A stretch of 14,785 nucleotides of DNA from Phocaeicola_A sp963652075 (GTDB lineage Bacteria > Bacteroidota > Bacteroidia > Bacteroidales > Bacteroidaceae). The stretch lies in assembly GCA_963652075.1 (NCBI GenBank), contig CAVJRQ010000066.1:1-14785 (forward strand), read 5' to 3'. A model generated the notes under the pieces. It was not told the origin of the DNA and did no database searches. It was given only the letters and a program-made list of their open reading frames with translations. Position 1 is the first letter of the stretch, and the number at the start of each line of letters is the position of its first letter. A program made the position numbers and the translations under genes. Shown one piece after another: positions 7,934-14,785 of this stretch.

Positions 7934-9762
7934 TAACGAAAATGGAAAAGCTCACCTTCCTGGTGTTTCATAAGGAATATGAAGCCTTTCTGGAAGGGAT
8001 ACGAAACCTCGGTGTGGTGCATGTCGTCGAGAAACAATGCGGAGGCATGGACGCCGAGTTGCAAAACTTTGTGCAGAAGCGGTCGCAATACAAGACCCTG
8101 CTCGCCGAGATGTCGCAGTTGGCCGGCAAACAGCCGGAGGAAGCCGTCCACCCCGAGATGCAGGAAGAGGCGTTGTGGACCCAATACGCCGACCTGCAGA
8201 GACAACTGCAGGAACTGAACCTGCGCATCCCTGCTATAGACAAGGAAATCGCGCAGATGGACGTGTGGGGCGAATTCAGTTGGGAGCGGATTAAGAGTCT
8301 GGAGGCATACGGATGGAACCTACGCTTCTACGCGACTCCCGAAAAGGACTTCAAGGAAGAATGGAACCAGCGCGAAGATCTGGTGGTTATAGACAAGGTG
8401 AACGGAACCGTTTACTTTGTGACCCTGTCCGGTGCGCCGGTGGATTTGGGCTTGGAACCTTTGCGCTTGCCGCGGAAAAGCCTGTCCCAGCTGATGGCAG
8501 ACAAACAGCAACTGTTGACGGAAATATCCGACAAGCAATCCCGGTTGCAAGCGTTCTGCCGCGCCTACTATCAGACCGCGCGCCACTATGAGCGACAACT
8601 TGCGTCCAACATCGACTTGAAGACCGTCAGGTTGAGTGGGGAGCAAATGGCGGAAGGTGCCGTGGTGCTGCTGGAAGGCTGGATACCCGAAGAGAACGCC
8701 GCGTCCGTCACTCAGTGGCTCGACGAGAAAGGCATCTACTACACGATGCGTGCCGCCACGAAGGAAGACAATGCGCCGATTAAGTTCAAGAACAACGCCT
8801 TCACGCGCATGTACGAGGTGCTGACAAAGATGTACGGCATGCCGGACTATTCAGAGTTCGATCCGACCCCGATCGTCGCCCCATTCTTCACCCTCTTCTT
8901 TGCCATGTGTATGGGAGACGCGGGCTATGGCGTGATACTGGTGCTGCTGGGCTTCTATCTCAAGAAGAAAATGCCCAAGTCGCTGGCAGGCATGATGAAT
9001 CTGGTCATCACGTTGGGCATTGCCACCACGGTAGTGGGCACAGTCCTTGGCTCCTGCTTCGGAGTGAGCCTCTTCGACCTGCAGTTGCCCGACGCGCTGA
9101 AGCAATTCATGATTGTGGGCAAGATTGACGGCACCGGCTACGACAAACAGATGCTGCTGGCCCTCCTCATCGGCGTGGTACACATCTGCATCGCCATGAC
9201 GGTGAAGGCCATCACCAACACGGTGCGCTATGGGTTCAAGAATACGCTGAGCGACTGGGGATGGCTCTTGCTCGTGGTCGGTTTCATCGCTACGGGCGGT
9301 CTCTCGTTTTTCGAGGTCATCTCCAGGAATGTCTCCACCTGGGCGTTCATCATCATCGGCAGCGTCGCCTCCATAGGCATCTACCTGTTGAACAACATTC
9401 GCCGCAATGTCTTCGTCAACATCGGTGCCGGGTTGTGGGACACCTACAACATGGCGACCGGTCTGATGGGCGACGTGCTCTCGTACATCCGTCTCTACGC
9501 CCTTGGCTTGGCAGGCGGTATGTTGGGCGGTGTGTTCAACCAGCTGGCCTTCATGGTGCAGGATGCGGCAGGAGGCGTTCCCGGATGGATTTTCTGTGGG
9601 CTCATCCTTGTCTTCGGCCACACGCTGAACATCGCCATGTCGTGCCTGAGTGCCTTTGTGCACCCGCTCCGTTTGACGTTCGTCGAATACTTCAAAAACT
9701 CCGGCTATGACGGTAAGGGCGAACCTTACAAGCCGTTCTCAGTAATAAAAACAAATGATTAG
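7930..9762 (+). CDS. ntpI: V-type ATPase subunit I (membrane stator, a-subunit)
   Basis: A 610-residue protein with a soluble N-terminal half (about 1-310, coiled-coil arms near 60-105 and 190-225) and a membrane half of about eight segments starting at DPTPIVAPFFTLFFAMC (311-327). It forms the half-channels next to the K ring. Two key arginines are visible: Arg521 in SYIRLYALGLAGG and Arg581 in FVHPLRLTFVEYF. These are the positions that interact with the ring glutamate in E. hirae and Thermus homologues. The GHTLN motif preceding the last helix is also kept. Length is close to the family norm of 620-660. The start overlaps D by four bases; an alternative ATG at 7942 (Met5) would shorten it by four residues. 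Membrane segments are judged by eye. Confidence 0.95.
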   Translation: MITKMEKLTFLVFHKEYEAFLEGIRNLGVVHVVEKQCGGMDAELQNFVQKRSQYKTLLAEMSQLAGKQPEEAVHPEMQEEALWTQYADLQRQLQELNLRIPAIDKEIAQMDVWGEFSWERIKSLEAYGWNLRFYATPEKDFKEEWNQREDLVVIDKVNGTVYFVTLSGAPVDLGLEPLRLPRKSLSQLMADKQQLLTEISDKQSRLQAFCRAYYQTARHYERQLASNIDLKTVRLSGEQMAEGAVVLLEGWIPEENAASVTQWLDEKGIYYTMRAATKEDNAPIKFKNNAFTRMYEVLTKMYGMPDYSEFDPTPIVAPFFTLFFAMCMGDAGYGVILVLLGFYLKKKMPKSLAGMMNLVITLGIATTVVGTVLGSCFGVSLFDLQLPDALKQFMIVGKIDGTGYDKQMLLALLIGVVHICIAMTVKAITNTVRYGFKNTLSDWGWLLLVVGFIATGGLSFFEVISRNVSTWAFIIIGSVASIGIYLLNNIRRNVFVNIGAGLWDTYNMATGLMGDVLSYIRLYALGLAGGMLGGVFNQLAFMVQDAAGGVPGWIFCGLILVFGHTLNIAMSCLSAFVHPLRLTFVEYFKNSGYDGKGEPYKPFSVIKTND

Positions 9763-9782
9763 AAACATAAAATTAAAATGCT

Positions 9783-10202
9783 ATGAATGAAATTTTAGGT
9801 TATTTAGGTTTGGGCCTTATGCTGGGCCTCTCTGGCATCGGTAGCTGTTATGGAACAACCATCGCCGGAAATGCCGCCGAAGGAGCGTTGAAGAAAGACT
9901 CCACCAAGTCCGCGGCATACATGATTCTCTCCGCTCTGCCTGCCACACAGGGATTGTACGGATTCGTCGCCTTCCTGATGTCAATGGGCCGCGACTTTGC
10001 TACCGACGGTCCCTTGATGCTGGGTATCGGCTTGGGAGTCGGCTTGGTATGCCTCTTCTCCGCCATCCGTCAGGGACAGATTTGCGCCAACGGCATCTTG
10101 GGCGTGTCGCAGGGACATGACGTGCTGACCAACACGATGATTTACGCCGCGTTCCCCGAGTTCTACGCCATCCTGTCATTGGTTGCCGCGTTGATGATTT
10201 GA
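9783..10202 (+). CDS. ntpK: V-type ATPase subunit K (rotor ring proteolipid), likely Na+-binding
   Basis: A 139-residue hydrophobic protein with four helices in two hairpins, like NtpK of E. hirae and unlike single-hairpin c subunits. Only the second hairpin keeps the ion carboxylate, Glu126 in YAAFPEFYAI. Residues matching the E. hirae Na+ ligands are present with the same local spacing: Leu52, Thr55, Gln56 and Tyr59 in LPATQGLYGF, and Gln97 in SAIRQGQI. The distance from Gln97 to Glu126 is 29, as from Gln110 to Glu139 in E. hirae. This suggests Na+ rather than H+ as the coupling ion (inference). A tiny ORF, ATG-CTA-TGA (9778-9786), overlaps the start by one base in the next frame. The gene is last in the operon, 20 bases after I. 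Confidence 0.95.
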   Translation: MNEILGYLGLGLMLGLSGIGSCYGTTIAGNAAEGALKKDSTKSAAYMILSALPATQGLYGFVAFLMSMGRDFATDGPLMLGIGLGVGLVCLFSAIRQGQICANGILGVSQGHDVLTNTMIYAAFPEFYAILSLVAALMI

Positions 10203-10226
10203 TGACAATTCAAACCGTAAAACAGT

Positions 10227-10273
10227 AAGAAGGTCTGTGCAATCCTTGCCGGTTGCACAGACCTTCTTGTCGC
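10227..10273 (+). terminator. Terminator of the V-ATPase operon
   Basis: AAGAAGGTCTGTGCAA (10227-10242) is perfectly complementary to TTGCACAGACCTTCTT (10253-10268) across a 10-base loop. The 16-bp stem closes the ATPase operon 25 bases after the K stop. Its tail (GTCGCTTATT) is less U-rich than a classic terminator, so some readthrough into the glycogen genes is possible. The remainder of the 169-base gap holds only a promoter-like site. Confidence 0.85.
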
Positions 10274-10321
10274 TTATTGGCCTTTTATTGTCCTTGTTCG
10301 GAAATTAACGGCTCATAATTT

Positions 10322-10351
10322 TTTGCAAATCAAGATAATTCTGTAATTTCG
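10322..10351 (+). promoter_or_regulatory. Putative promoter of the glycogen operon
   Basis: TTTG at 10322-10325 and TAATTTCG at 10344-10351 are 18 bases apart. They match the Bacteroidetes -33 TTTG and -7 TAnnTTTG consensus with one mismatch. Transcription would start near 10358, leaving a very short leader before ATG 10372. Assigned by motif and position. Confidence 0.6.
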
Positions 10352-10371
10352 CCGCCAAATTGTAAAACCGT

Positions 10372-12042
10372 ATGACGAAGGAATTCATGACTCCCGACTA
10401 CGTGTTCGAATCAAGTTGGGAAGTTTGCAATAAAGTTGGCGGAATATACACGGTCCTTTCGACCCATGCGAAAACCTTACAGGCTCGCTTCGGCGACCGT
10501 CTGATTTTCATCGGGCCTGACGTTTGGAAAGAGAAGGAGAGTCCGTACTTCATCGAGGACAGCGGCATCTTCTCGGGCTGGCTTCGGTACGCCAAGGAAA
10601 AAGACGGACTGAAAGTCCGCACCGGCCGATGGGACATCCCCGGAAGTCCGGTAGTAATACTGGTAAACTTTGATGATTACTACAAGGACAAGGATGAAAT
10701 CTACACCCAGGCATGGCTGAGTTTCCGTGTTGACTCGCTGCACGCCTATGGCGATTACGACGAGGCGTCCATGTTCTCCTACGCCGCCGCCAAGGTGGTG
10801 GAGAGCTTCTACCGCTACGGCATCACCGCCAAGGAGAAGGTAATCTACCACGCCCACGAGTGGATGACCGGTCTGGGTGCCCTCTATCTACAGGAAAAAC
10901 TGCCGCAGGTCGCCACCGTCTTCACTACCCACGCCACCTCCATCGGCCGTTCCATCGCCGGCAACAACAAGCCTCTGTACGACTACCTGTTCGCCTACAA
11001 CGGCGACCAAATGGCGGACGAACTCAATATGCAGTCGAAGCACAGCATCGAGAAACAGACCGCGCACCACGTGGACTGCTTCACCACGGTGAGCGAAATC
11101 ACCGACAATGAGTGCAAGGAGCTGCTCGACAAGCCGGCGGACGCGATACTGACAAACGGCTTCGAGGATGACTTCGTACCCAAGGGTGCGACGTACCAGG
11201 CCAAACGCGCCGAGGCGCGCAAGCGCATGCTCAACGTGGCAAACAAACTGTTGGGCACGGAGCTGGACGACGACACGCTAATCGTCGCCACCAGCGGACG
11301 CTACGAATTCAAGAACAAGGGCATTGACGTTTACCTGGAGGCGATGAACCGCCTGCTGCGCGACCGCAACCTGAAGAGGAACGTGTTGGCGTTTGTCAGC
11401 GTTCCCGGTTGGGTGGGAGAGCCCCGCGAAGACCTGAAGGAACGCCTTGCCAGCGACCGGTCTTACGACAGTGCGCTCCCCTGTCCGTTCATCACCCACT
11501 GGCTTCACAACATGACGCACGACCAGGTGCTGGACATGCTCAAGTACTTGGGAATGTCCAACGCCAAGACCGACAAGGTGAAGGTGATGTTCGTGCCCTG
11601 CTACCTGGACGGCAACGACGGCATCTTCAACCTCTCTTACTACGACATGGTTGTGGGCAACGACCTCAGCATCTACCCCTCGTACTACGAACCCTGGGGC
11701 TACACGCCGCTTGAGAGCATCGCCTTCAGTGTACCCGCCATCACCACCGACCTGGCAGGCTTCGGCCTGTGGGTGAACTCGTTGAAGGGCGGATACAGCA
11801 AGCTGGAAGAGGGCGTGAAGGTGATACACCGCACCGACTACAACTACTCCGAGGTGGCGGACATCATCAAGGACACCGTGTCGGACCTGTCCGGATTCAC
11901 CCAGCGTGAGGTGACGCTGATAAGGCAGCGTGCCAAGGAAATCTCCGGGAATGCGCTGTGGAAACACTTCATCGTCAACTACTACAAGGCGTACGACATT
12001 GCCTTGCGCAACGCCGTGAAGCGAAACGAGAAATCGAAATAA
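10372..12042 (+). CDS. Glycogen synthase, GT3 (eukaryote-like) family
   Basis: A 556-residue enzyme that should transfer glucose from a nucleotide sugar to growing alpha-1,4-glucan. Motifs match fungal/animal glycogen synthases, not bacterial GlgA: FESSWEVCNKVGGIYTVL (12-29, Lys21 in the sugar-nucleotide loop), HAHEWMTG (160-167), TTHATSIGR (185-193), a CFTTVSEIT-type segment, and YYEPWGYTPLE, with Glu440 and Glu448 at the spacing of the catalytic E...E pair of yeast Gsy2. By homology the donor is probably UDP-glucose (inference). It is shorter than eukaryotic enzymes (about 700). The C-terminus (about 500-556) lacks the arginine cluster that binds glucose-6-phosphate there, and the phosphorylated tails are absent. 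ATG 10372 is used; Met6 (10387) is an alternative. It is first in a two-gene operon with a phosphorylase, 31 bases apart. Confidence 0.93.
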   Translation: MTKEFMTPDYVFESSWEVCNKVGGIYTVLSTHAKTLQARFGDRLIFIGPDVWKEKESPYFIEDSGIFSGWLRYAKEKDGLKVRTGRWDIPGSPVVILVNFDDYYKDKDEIYTQAWLSFRVDSLHAYGDYDEASMFSYAAAKVVESFYRYGITAKEKVIYHAHEWMTGLGALYLQEKLPQVATVFTTHATSIGRSIAGNNKPLYDYLFAYNGDQMADELNMQSKHSIEKQTAHHVDCFTTVSEITDNECKELLDKPADAILTNGFEDDFVPKGATYQAKRAEARKRMLNVANKLLGTELDDDTLIVATSGRYEFKNKGIDVYLEAMNRLLRDRNLKRNVLAFVSVPGWVGEPREDLKERLASDRSYDSALPCPFITHWLHNMTHDQVLDMLKYLGMSNAKTDKVKVMFVPCYLDGNDGIFNLSYYDMVVGNDLSIYPSYYEPWGYTPLESIAFSVPAITTDLAGFGLWVNSLKGGYSKLEEGVKVIHRTDYNYSEVADIIKDTVSDLSGFTQREVTLIRQRAKEISGNALWKHFIVNYYKAYDIALRNAVKRNEKSK

Positions 12043-12073
12043 TAACAGATACTAATAGTAAAAGGTTAGTTTT

Positions 12074-14638
12074 ATGAAAATCAAAGTAAGTAATGCAAAC
12101 ACACCGAGTTGGAAGGGAATTACGGTACGTTCCAGAATCCCCGAAGAACTGAAGGTGTTGGATGAACTGGCGCATAACATTTGGTGGTCCTGGAACACGG
12201 AGGCCAAACTGTTGTTTAAGAGCATCGACCCCGAATTGTGGGCTGTGGCTGGAGGTAACCCCGTTCGTTTGTTGGAACTGTTGAGCTACGACAAACTGGA
12301 GGCGTTGGCTAAGGATAAGGCATTGATACAGAGAATTAACTCAGTATATCGCAACTTCCGCGAATACATGGACGTGAAGCCGGACGCAAACAGACCGTCG
12401 GTGGCCTACTTCTGTATGGAATACGGCTTGAACCACGTGCTGAAAATCTATTCCGGAGGCTTGGGCGTTTTGGCGGGTGACTACCTGAAGGAAGCCAGCG
12501 ACAGCAACGTGGACATGTGCGCCATCGGATTCCTCTATCGCTACGGCTATTTCACGCAGACGCTCTCCATGGACGGACAGCAGATTGCCAACTACGAGCC
12601 GCAGGACTTCAACAGCCTGCCGTTGGAGCGCGTGATGGACGCCAACGGCAACCCCTTGGTAGTGGATGTGCCTTACATGAACTTCCAGGTGCACGCTTAC
12701 ATCTGGCGGGTGAACGTGGGACGTATCTCCCTCTATCTGCTGGATACCGACAACGACATGAACAGCGAGTTCGACCGTCCGATTACTTACCAGCTCTACG
12801 GCGGTGACTGGGAGAACCGTCTGAAACAGGAGATTCTGTTGGGTATTGGCGGCATGCTCACCCTGAAAGCCTTGGGCATCAAGAAAGATATTTATCACTG
12901 CAACGAGGGACACGCCGCGCTCTGCAACCTCCAGCGTCTTTGCGACTACGTGAAAGAGGGGCTTACCTTCAACCAGGCGCTGGAGCTGGTACGCGCCTCT
13001 TCGTTGTACACCGTACACACCCCCGTTCCCGCAGGACACGACTACTTTGACGAAAGCCTGTTCGGCAAATACATGGGCGGTTATCCCCAGATGCTCGGCA
13101 TCACCTGGGCGGATTTGATGGACATGGGCCGTATGAACCCGGGCGACTCTTCCGAGCGCTTCTGCATGTCCACCTTCGCCTGCAACACCTGCCAAGAGGT
13201 GAACGGCGTGAGCCGTCTGCACGGAAAGGTGTCACAGGACATGTTCTCCGGCATCTGGAAGGGCTACTTCCCCGAGGAAAACCACGTGGGATACGTTACC
13301 AACGGCGTTCACTTCCCCACATGGAGCGCGTCCGAATGGCAGGCTCTGTACAACAAGTATTTTGACTCCACATTCATGTTCGACCAGTCGAACGAGAAGA
13401 TCTGGGAGGCCATCTATAACGTGCCCGACGAAGAGATTTGGGCTACCCGTCAGGGACTCAAGAACAAACTGGTGGATTTCATCCGCAAGTCGTTCCGCGA
13501 CACGTGGCTCAAGCAACAGGGAGACCCCGCGCGCATCGTCTCTTTGATGGAGAAAATCAACTCCAACGCGTTGCTCATCGGTTTCGGCCGCCGTTTCGCT
13601 ACGTACAAACGCGCCCACCTGTTGTTTACCGACCTGGATCGTCTGTCCAAGATTGTCAACAACCCCGACCGTCCCGTGCAGTTCCTCTTCACGGGTAAGG
13701 CTCACCCGCACGACGGCGCAGGCCAGGGCTTGATAAAGAAAATCATCGAAATCTCCCGTCGTCCGGAGTTCCTTGGCAAGATTATCTTCCTGGAGAACTA
13801 TGACATGAAGCTGGCCCGTCGCCTCGTTTCCGGCGTGGACATTTGGTTGAATACCCCGACCCGTCCCTTGGAGGCTTCCGGCACATCCGGCGAGAAAGCC
13901 TTGATGAACGGTGTCATCAACTTCTCCGTCCTCGACGGATGGTGGTTGGAGGGCTACCGTGAGGGTGCCGGCTGGGCTTTGACCGAAAAGCGCACTTACC
14001 AGGACCAAGGCCAGCAAGACCAGCTGGATGCCGCCACCATCTATAACCTGTTGGAGAACGAGATCGTTCCGTTGTACTACGCACGCGACGGCAAGGATTT
14101 CTCCGAGGGTTGGGTGAAGACCATCAAGAACTCCATTGCCCGCATCGCTCCCCACTATACGATGAAACGTCAGCTCGACGATTACTTCAGCAAATTCTAT
14201 TGCAAGGAGGCGGCCCGCTTCAAGATGTTGTCCGCCAACGACAATGAAAAGGCAAAGGAAATCGCGCGCTGGAAGGAGACCGTGGCCGAGCGTTGGGACT
14301 CCATCGAAATCGTCTCTTGCCAGAAAGAGGAAGACGTGCAGAAGGGCGACCTCAAGAGCGGTCAGCCGTACACCACAACCTATGTGGTGGATGAGAAGGG
14401 ACTGGACGATGCCGTTGGCATTGAGCTGGTTACCATCTACACCGACGGAGACGGCAAGGACCACATCTACTCCGTGGCACCGATGAACGTGGTGAAGAAA
14501 GAGGGCAACCTCTATACGTTCAAGGTCACCTACGCAGTGGACAACGCCGGAACGTTCAAGGTGATGTACCGTATGTTCCCCAAACATCCGGACCTCCCTC
14601 ACCGTCAGGATTTCTGTTACGTTCGTTGGTTCATCTAA
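12074..14638 (+). CDS. glgP: Alpha-glucan (glycogen) phosphorylase, GT35, with DUF3417 N-terminus
   Basis: An 854-residue PLP enzyme that releases glucose-1-phosphate from alpha-1,4-glucans. The N-terminal 110 residues, with LAHNIWWSWN, are the DUF3417-type start of the bacterial 'short-form' phosphorylases. Conserved elements follow: NEGH at 277-280, HTPVPAGHDYF near 317-327, VTNGVHFPTW, GFGRRFATYKR (503-513), TGKAHPHDGAGQGL (Lys542) and the PLP-lysine motif EASGTSGEK, Lys608. The last motif reads GEK where other family members often have GMK or NMK; the lysine is intact. About the last 110 residues form a beta-rich tail found in this subfamily. The ATG has AAAGG about nine bases upstream, a fair ribosome site. 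No promoter is evident in the 31-base gap, so it is probably transcribed with the synthase. Together they build and mobilise glycogen in the cytoplasm. Confidence 0.95.
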   Translation: MKIKVSNANTPSWKGITVRSRIPEELKVLDELAHNIWWSWNTEAKLLFKSIDPELWAVAGGNPVRLLELLSYDKLEALAKDKALIQRINSVYRNFREYMDVKPDANRPSVAYFCMEYGLNHVLKIYSGGLGVLAGDYLKEASDSNVDMCAIGFLYRYGYFTQTLSMDGQQIANYEPQDFNSLPLERVMDANGNPLVVDVPYMNFQVHAYIWRVNVGRISLYLLDTDNDMNSEFDRPITYQLYGGDWENRLKQEILLGIGGMLTLKALGIKKDIYHCNEGHAALCNLQRLCDYVKEGLTFNQALELVRASSLYTVHTPVPAGHDYFDESLFGKYMGGYPQMLGITWADLMDMGRMNPGDSSERFCMSTFACNTCQEVNGVSRLHGKVSQDMFSGIWKGYFPEENHVGYVTNGVHFPTWSASEWQALYNKYFDSTFMFDQSNEKIWEAIYNVPDEEIWATRQGLKNKLVDFIRKSFRDTWLKQQGDPARIVSLMEKINSNALLIGFGRRFATYKRAHLLFTDLDRLSKIVNNPDRPVQFLFTGKAHPHDGAGQGLIKKIIEISRRPEFLGKIIFLENYDMKLARRLVSGVDIWLNTPTRPLEASGTSGEKALMNGVINFSVLDGWWLEGYREGAGWALTEKRTYQDQGQQDQLDAATIYNLLENEIVPLYYARDGKDFSEGWVKTIKNSIARIAPHYTMKRQLDDYFSKFYCKEAARFKMLSANDNEKAKEIARWKETVAERWDSIEIVSCQKEEDVQKGDLKSGQPYTTTYVVDEKGLDDAVGIELVTIYTDGDGKDHIYSVAPMNVVKKEGNLYTFKVTYAVDNAGTFKVMYRMFPKHPDLPHRQDFCYVRWFI

Positions 14639-14671
14639 CGGACGAGGCAGTCTAAGCGAATACGAAAAACG

Positions 14672-14714
14672 AACCCCGAGCATGCCGATGAGGTGTGCCG
14701 GGGTTTGTTGTATT
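14672..14714 (+). terminator. Terminator of the glycogen operon
   Basis: AACCCCG (14672-14678) pairs with CGGGGTT (14699-14705), extended by GCA/TGC after a one-base bulge, and is followed by TTGTTGTATT. It lies 33 bases after the phosphorylase stop codon. The remaining 14715-14785 is AT-rich and contains no gene that I can support. Confidence 0.8.
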
Positions 14715-14785
14715 CAGGGTCGGTTAACGTTGACTTAGTACAGATTTACTTTACACCGTTTTAACACTTTAAAAAGTAAAGAAAT

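Noticed and set aside
10860..11111. Overlapping + and - strand ORFs inside the glycogen synthase gene
   Set aside because: These are out-of-frame readings of a conserved GT3 coding region, with Arg/Pro-rich composition and no motif.
13232..14683. Long minus-strand ORF of 483 codons opposite the phosphorylase gene
   Set aside because: The + strand frame has unmistakable phosphorylase motifs through this whole stretch. The antisense product is His/Val/Leu-rich without a recognisable domain, as expected from GC-biased codons read backwards.
14730..14754. Possible promoter (TTG ... TACTTTAC) for a gene beyond the window
   Set aside because: The match to TAnnTTTG is only partial, the spacing is short, and no downstream gene is visible to support it.
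14766..14777. Short palindrome-like ACTTTAAAAAGT near the window end
   Set aside because: It is too short and AT-rich to separate from chance, and no gene is visible beyond it.

Overview
The window looks like a chromosomal segment from a Bacteroidales bacterium (Bacteroides or a close relative). The grounds are: promoter elements of the TAnnTTTG type (266-273, 2699-2706, and a near match at 10344-10351); weak, AT-rich ribosome-binding regions; a fimbrillin-type lipoprotein with GLUG repeats; a V-type ATPase in the E-X-A-B-D-I-K order; and a eukaryote-like (GT3) glycogen synthase. The species cannot be named from sequence alone. Every gene I can support is on the + strand.

Layout. 1-30 is the 3' tail of a 5S rRNA, followed by a GC-rich terminator (43-79), so an rRNA operon ends here. 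80-344 holds no gene that I can support, only a likely promoter. 345-2558 encodes a surface lipoprotein: a fimbrillin-like N-terminal half joined to a GLUG-repeat, predicted beta-helix C-terminal half, with a run of eight G inside the reading frame. A perfect hairpin terminator (2631-2670) separates it from a seven-gene V-ATPase operon (2744-10202). That operon encodes, in order, subunit E, a DUF2764-type protein of unproven role, catalytic A, non-catalytic B, rotor shaft D, membrane stator I and rotor ring K. It ends at a 16-bp perfect hairpin (10227-10273). A second, short operon (10372-14638) encodes a GT3 glycogen synthase and a GT35 alpha-glucan phosphorylase, and ends in a terminator at 14672-14714.

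How the parts work together. The ATPase is complete in its catalytic and ion-translocating core, but the operon has no gene for subunits F, G or a recognisable C. The DUF2764 protein sits where a coupling subunit could be encoded. The K subunit carries, with matching spacing, the residues that bind Na+ in Enterococcus hirae NtpK, so this machine is probably a Na+ pump or Na+-driven synthase. The synthase and phosphorylase form a make-and-break pair for intracellular glycogen. The lipoprotein is functionally separate and is a candidate for on/off phase variation, because losing or gaining one G stops translation within 2 to 16 codons.

I see no mobile element, CRISPR array or tRNA, and no wholly new system. 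The most interesting items are the reduced ATPase with its uncharacterised subunit, the Na+ site, and the G8 tract.
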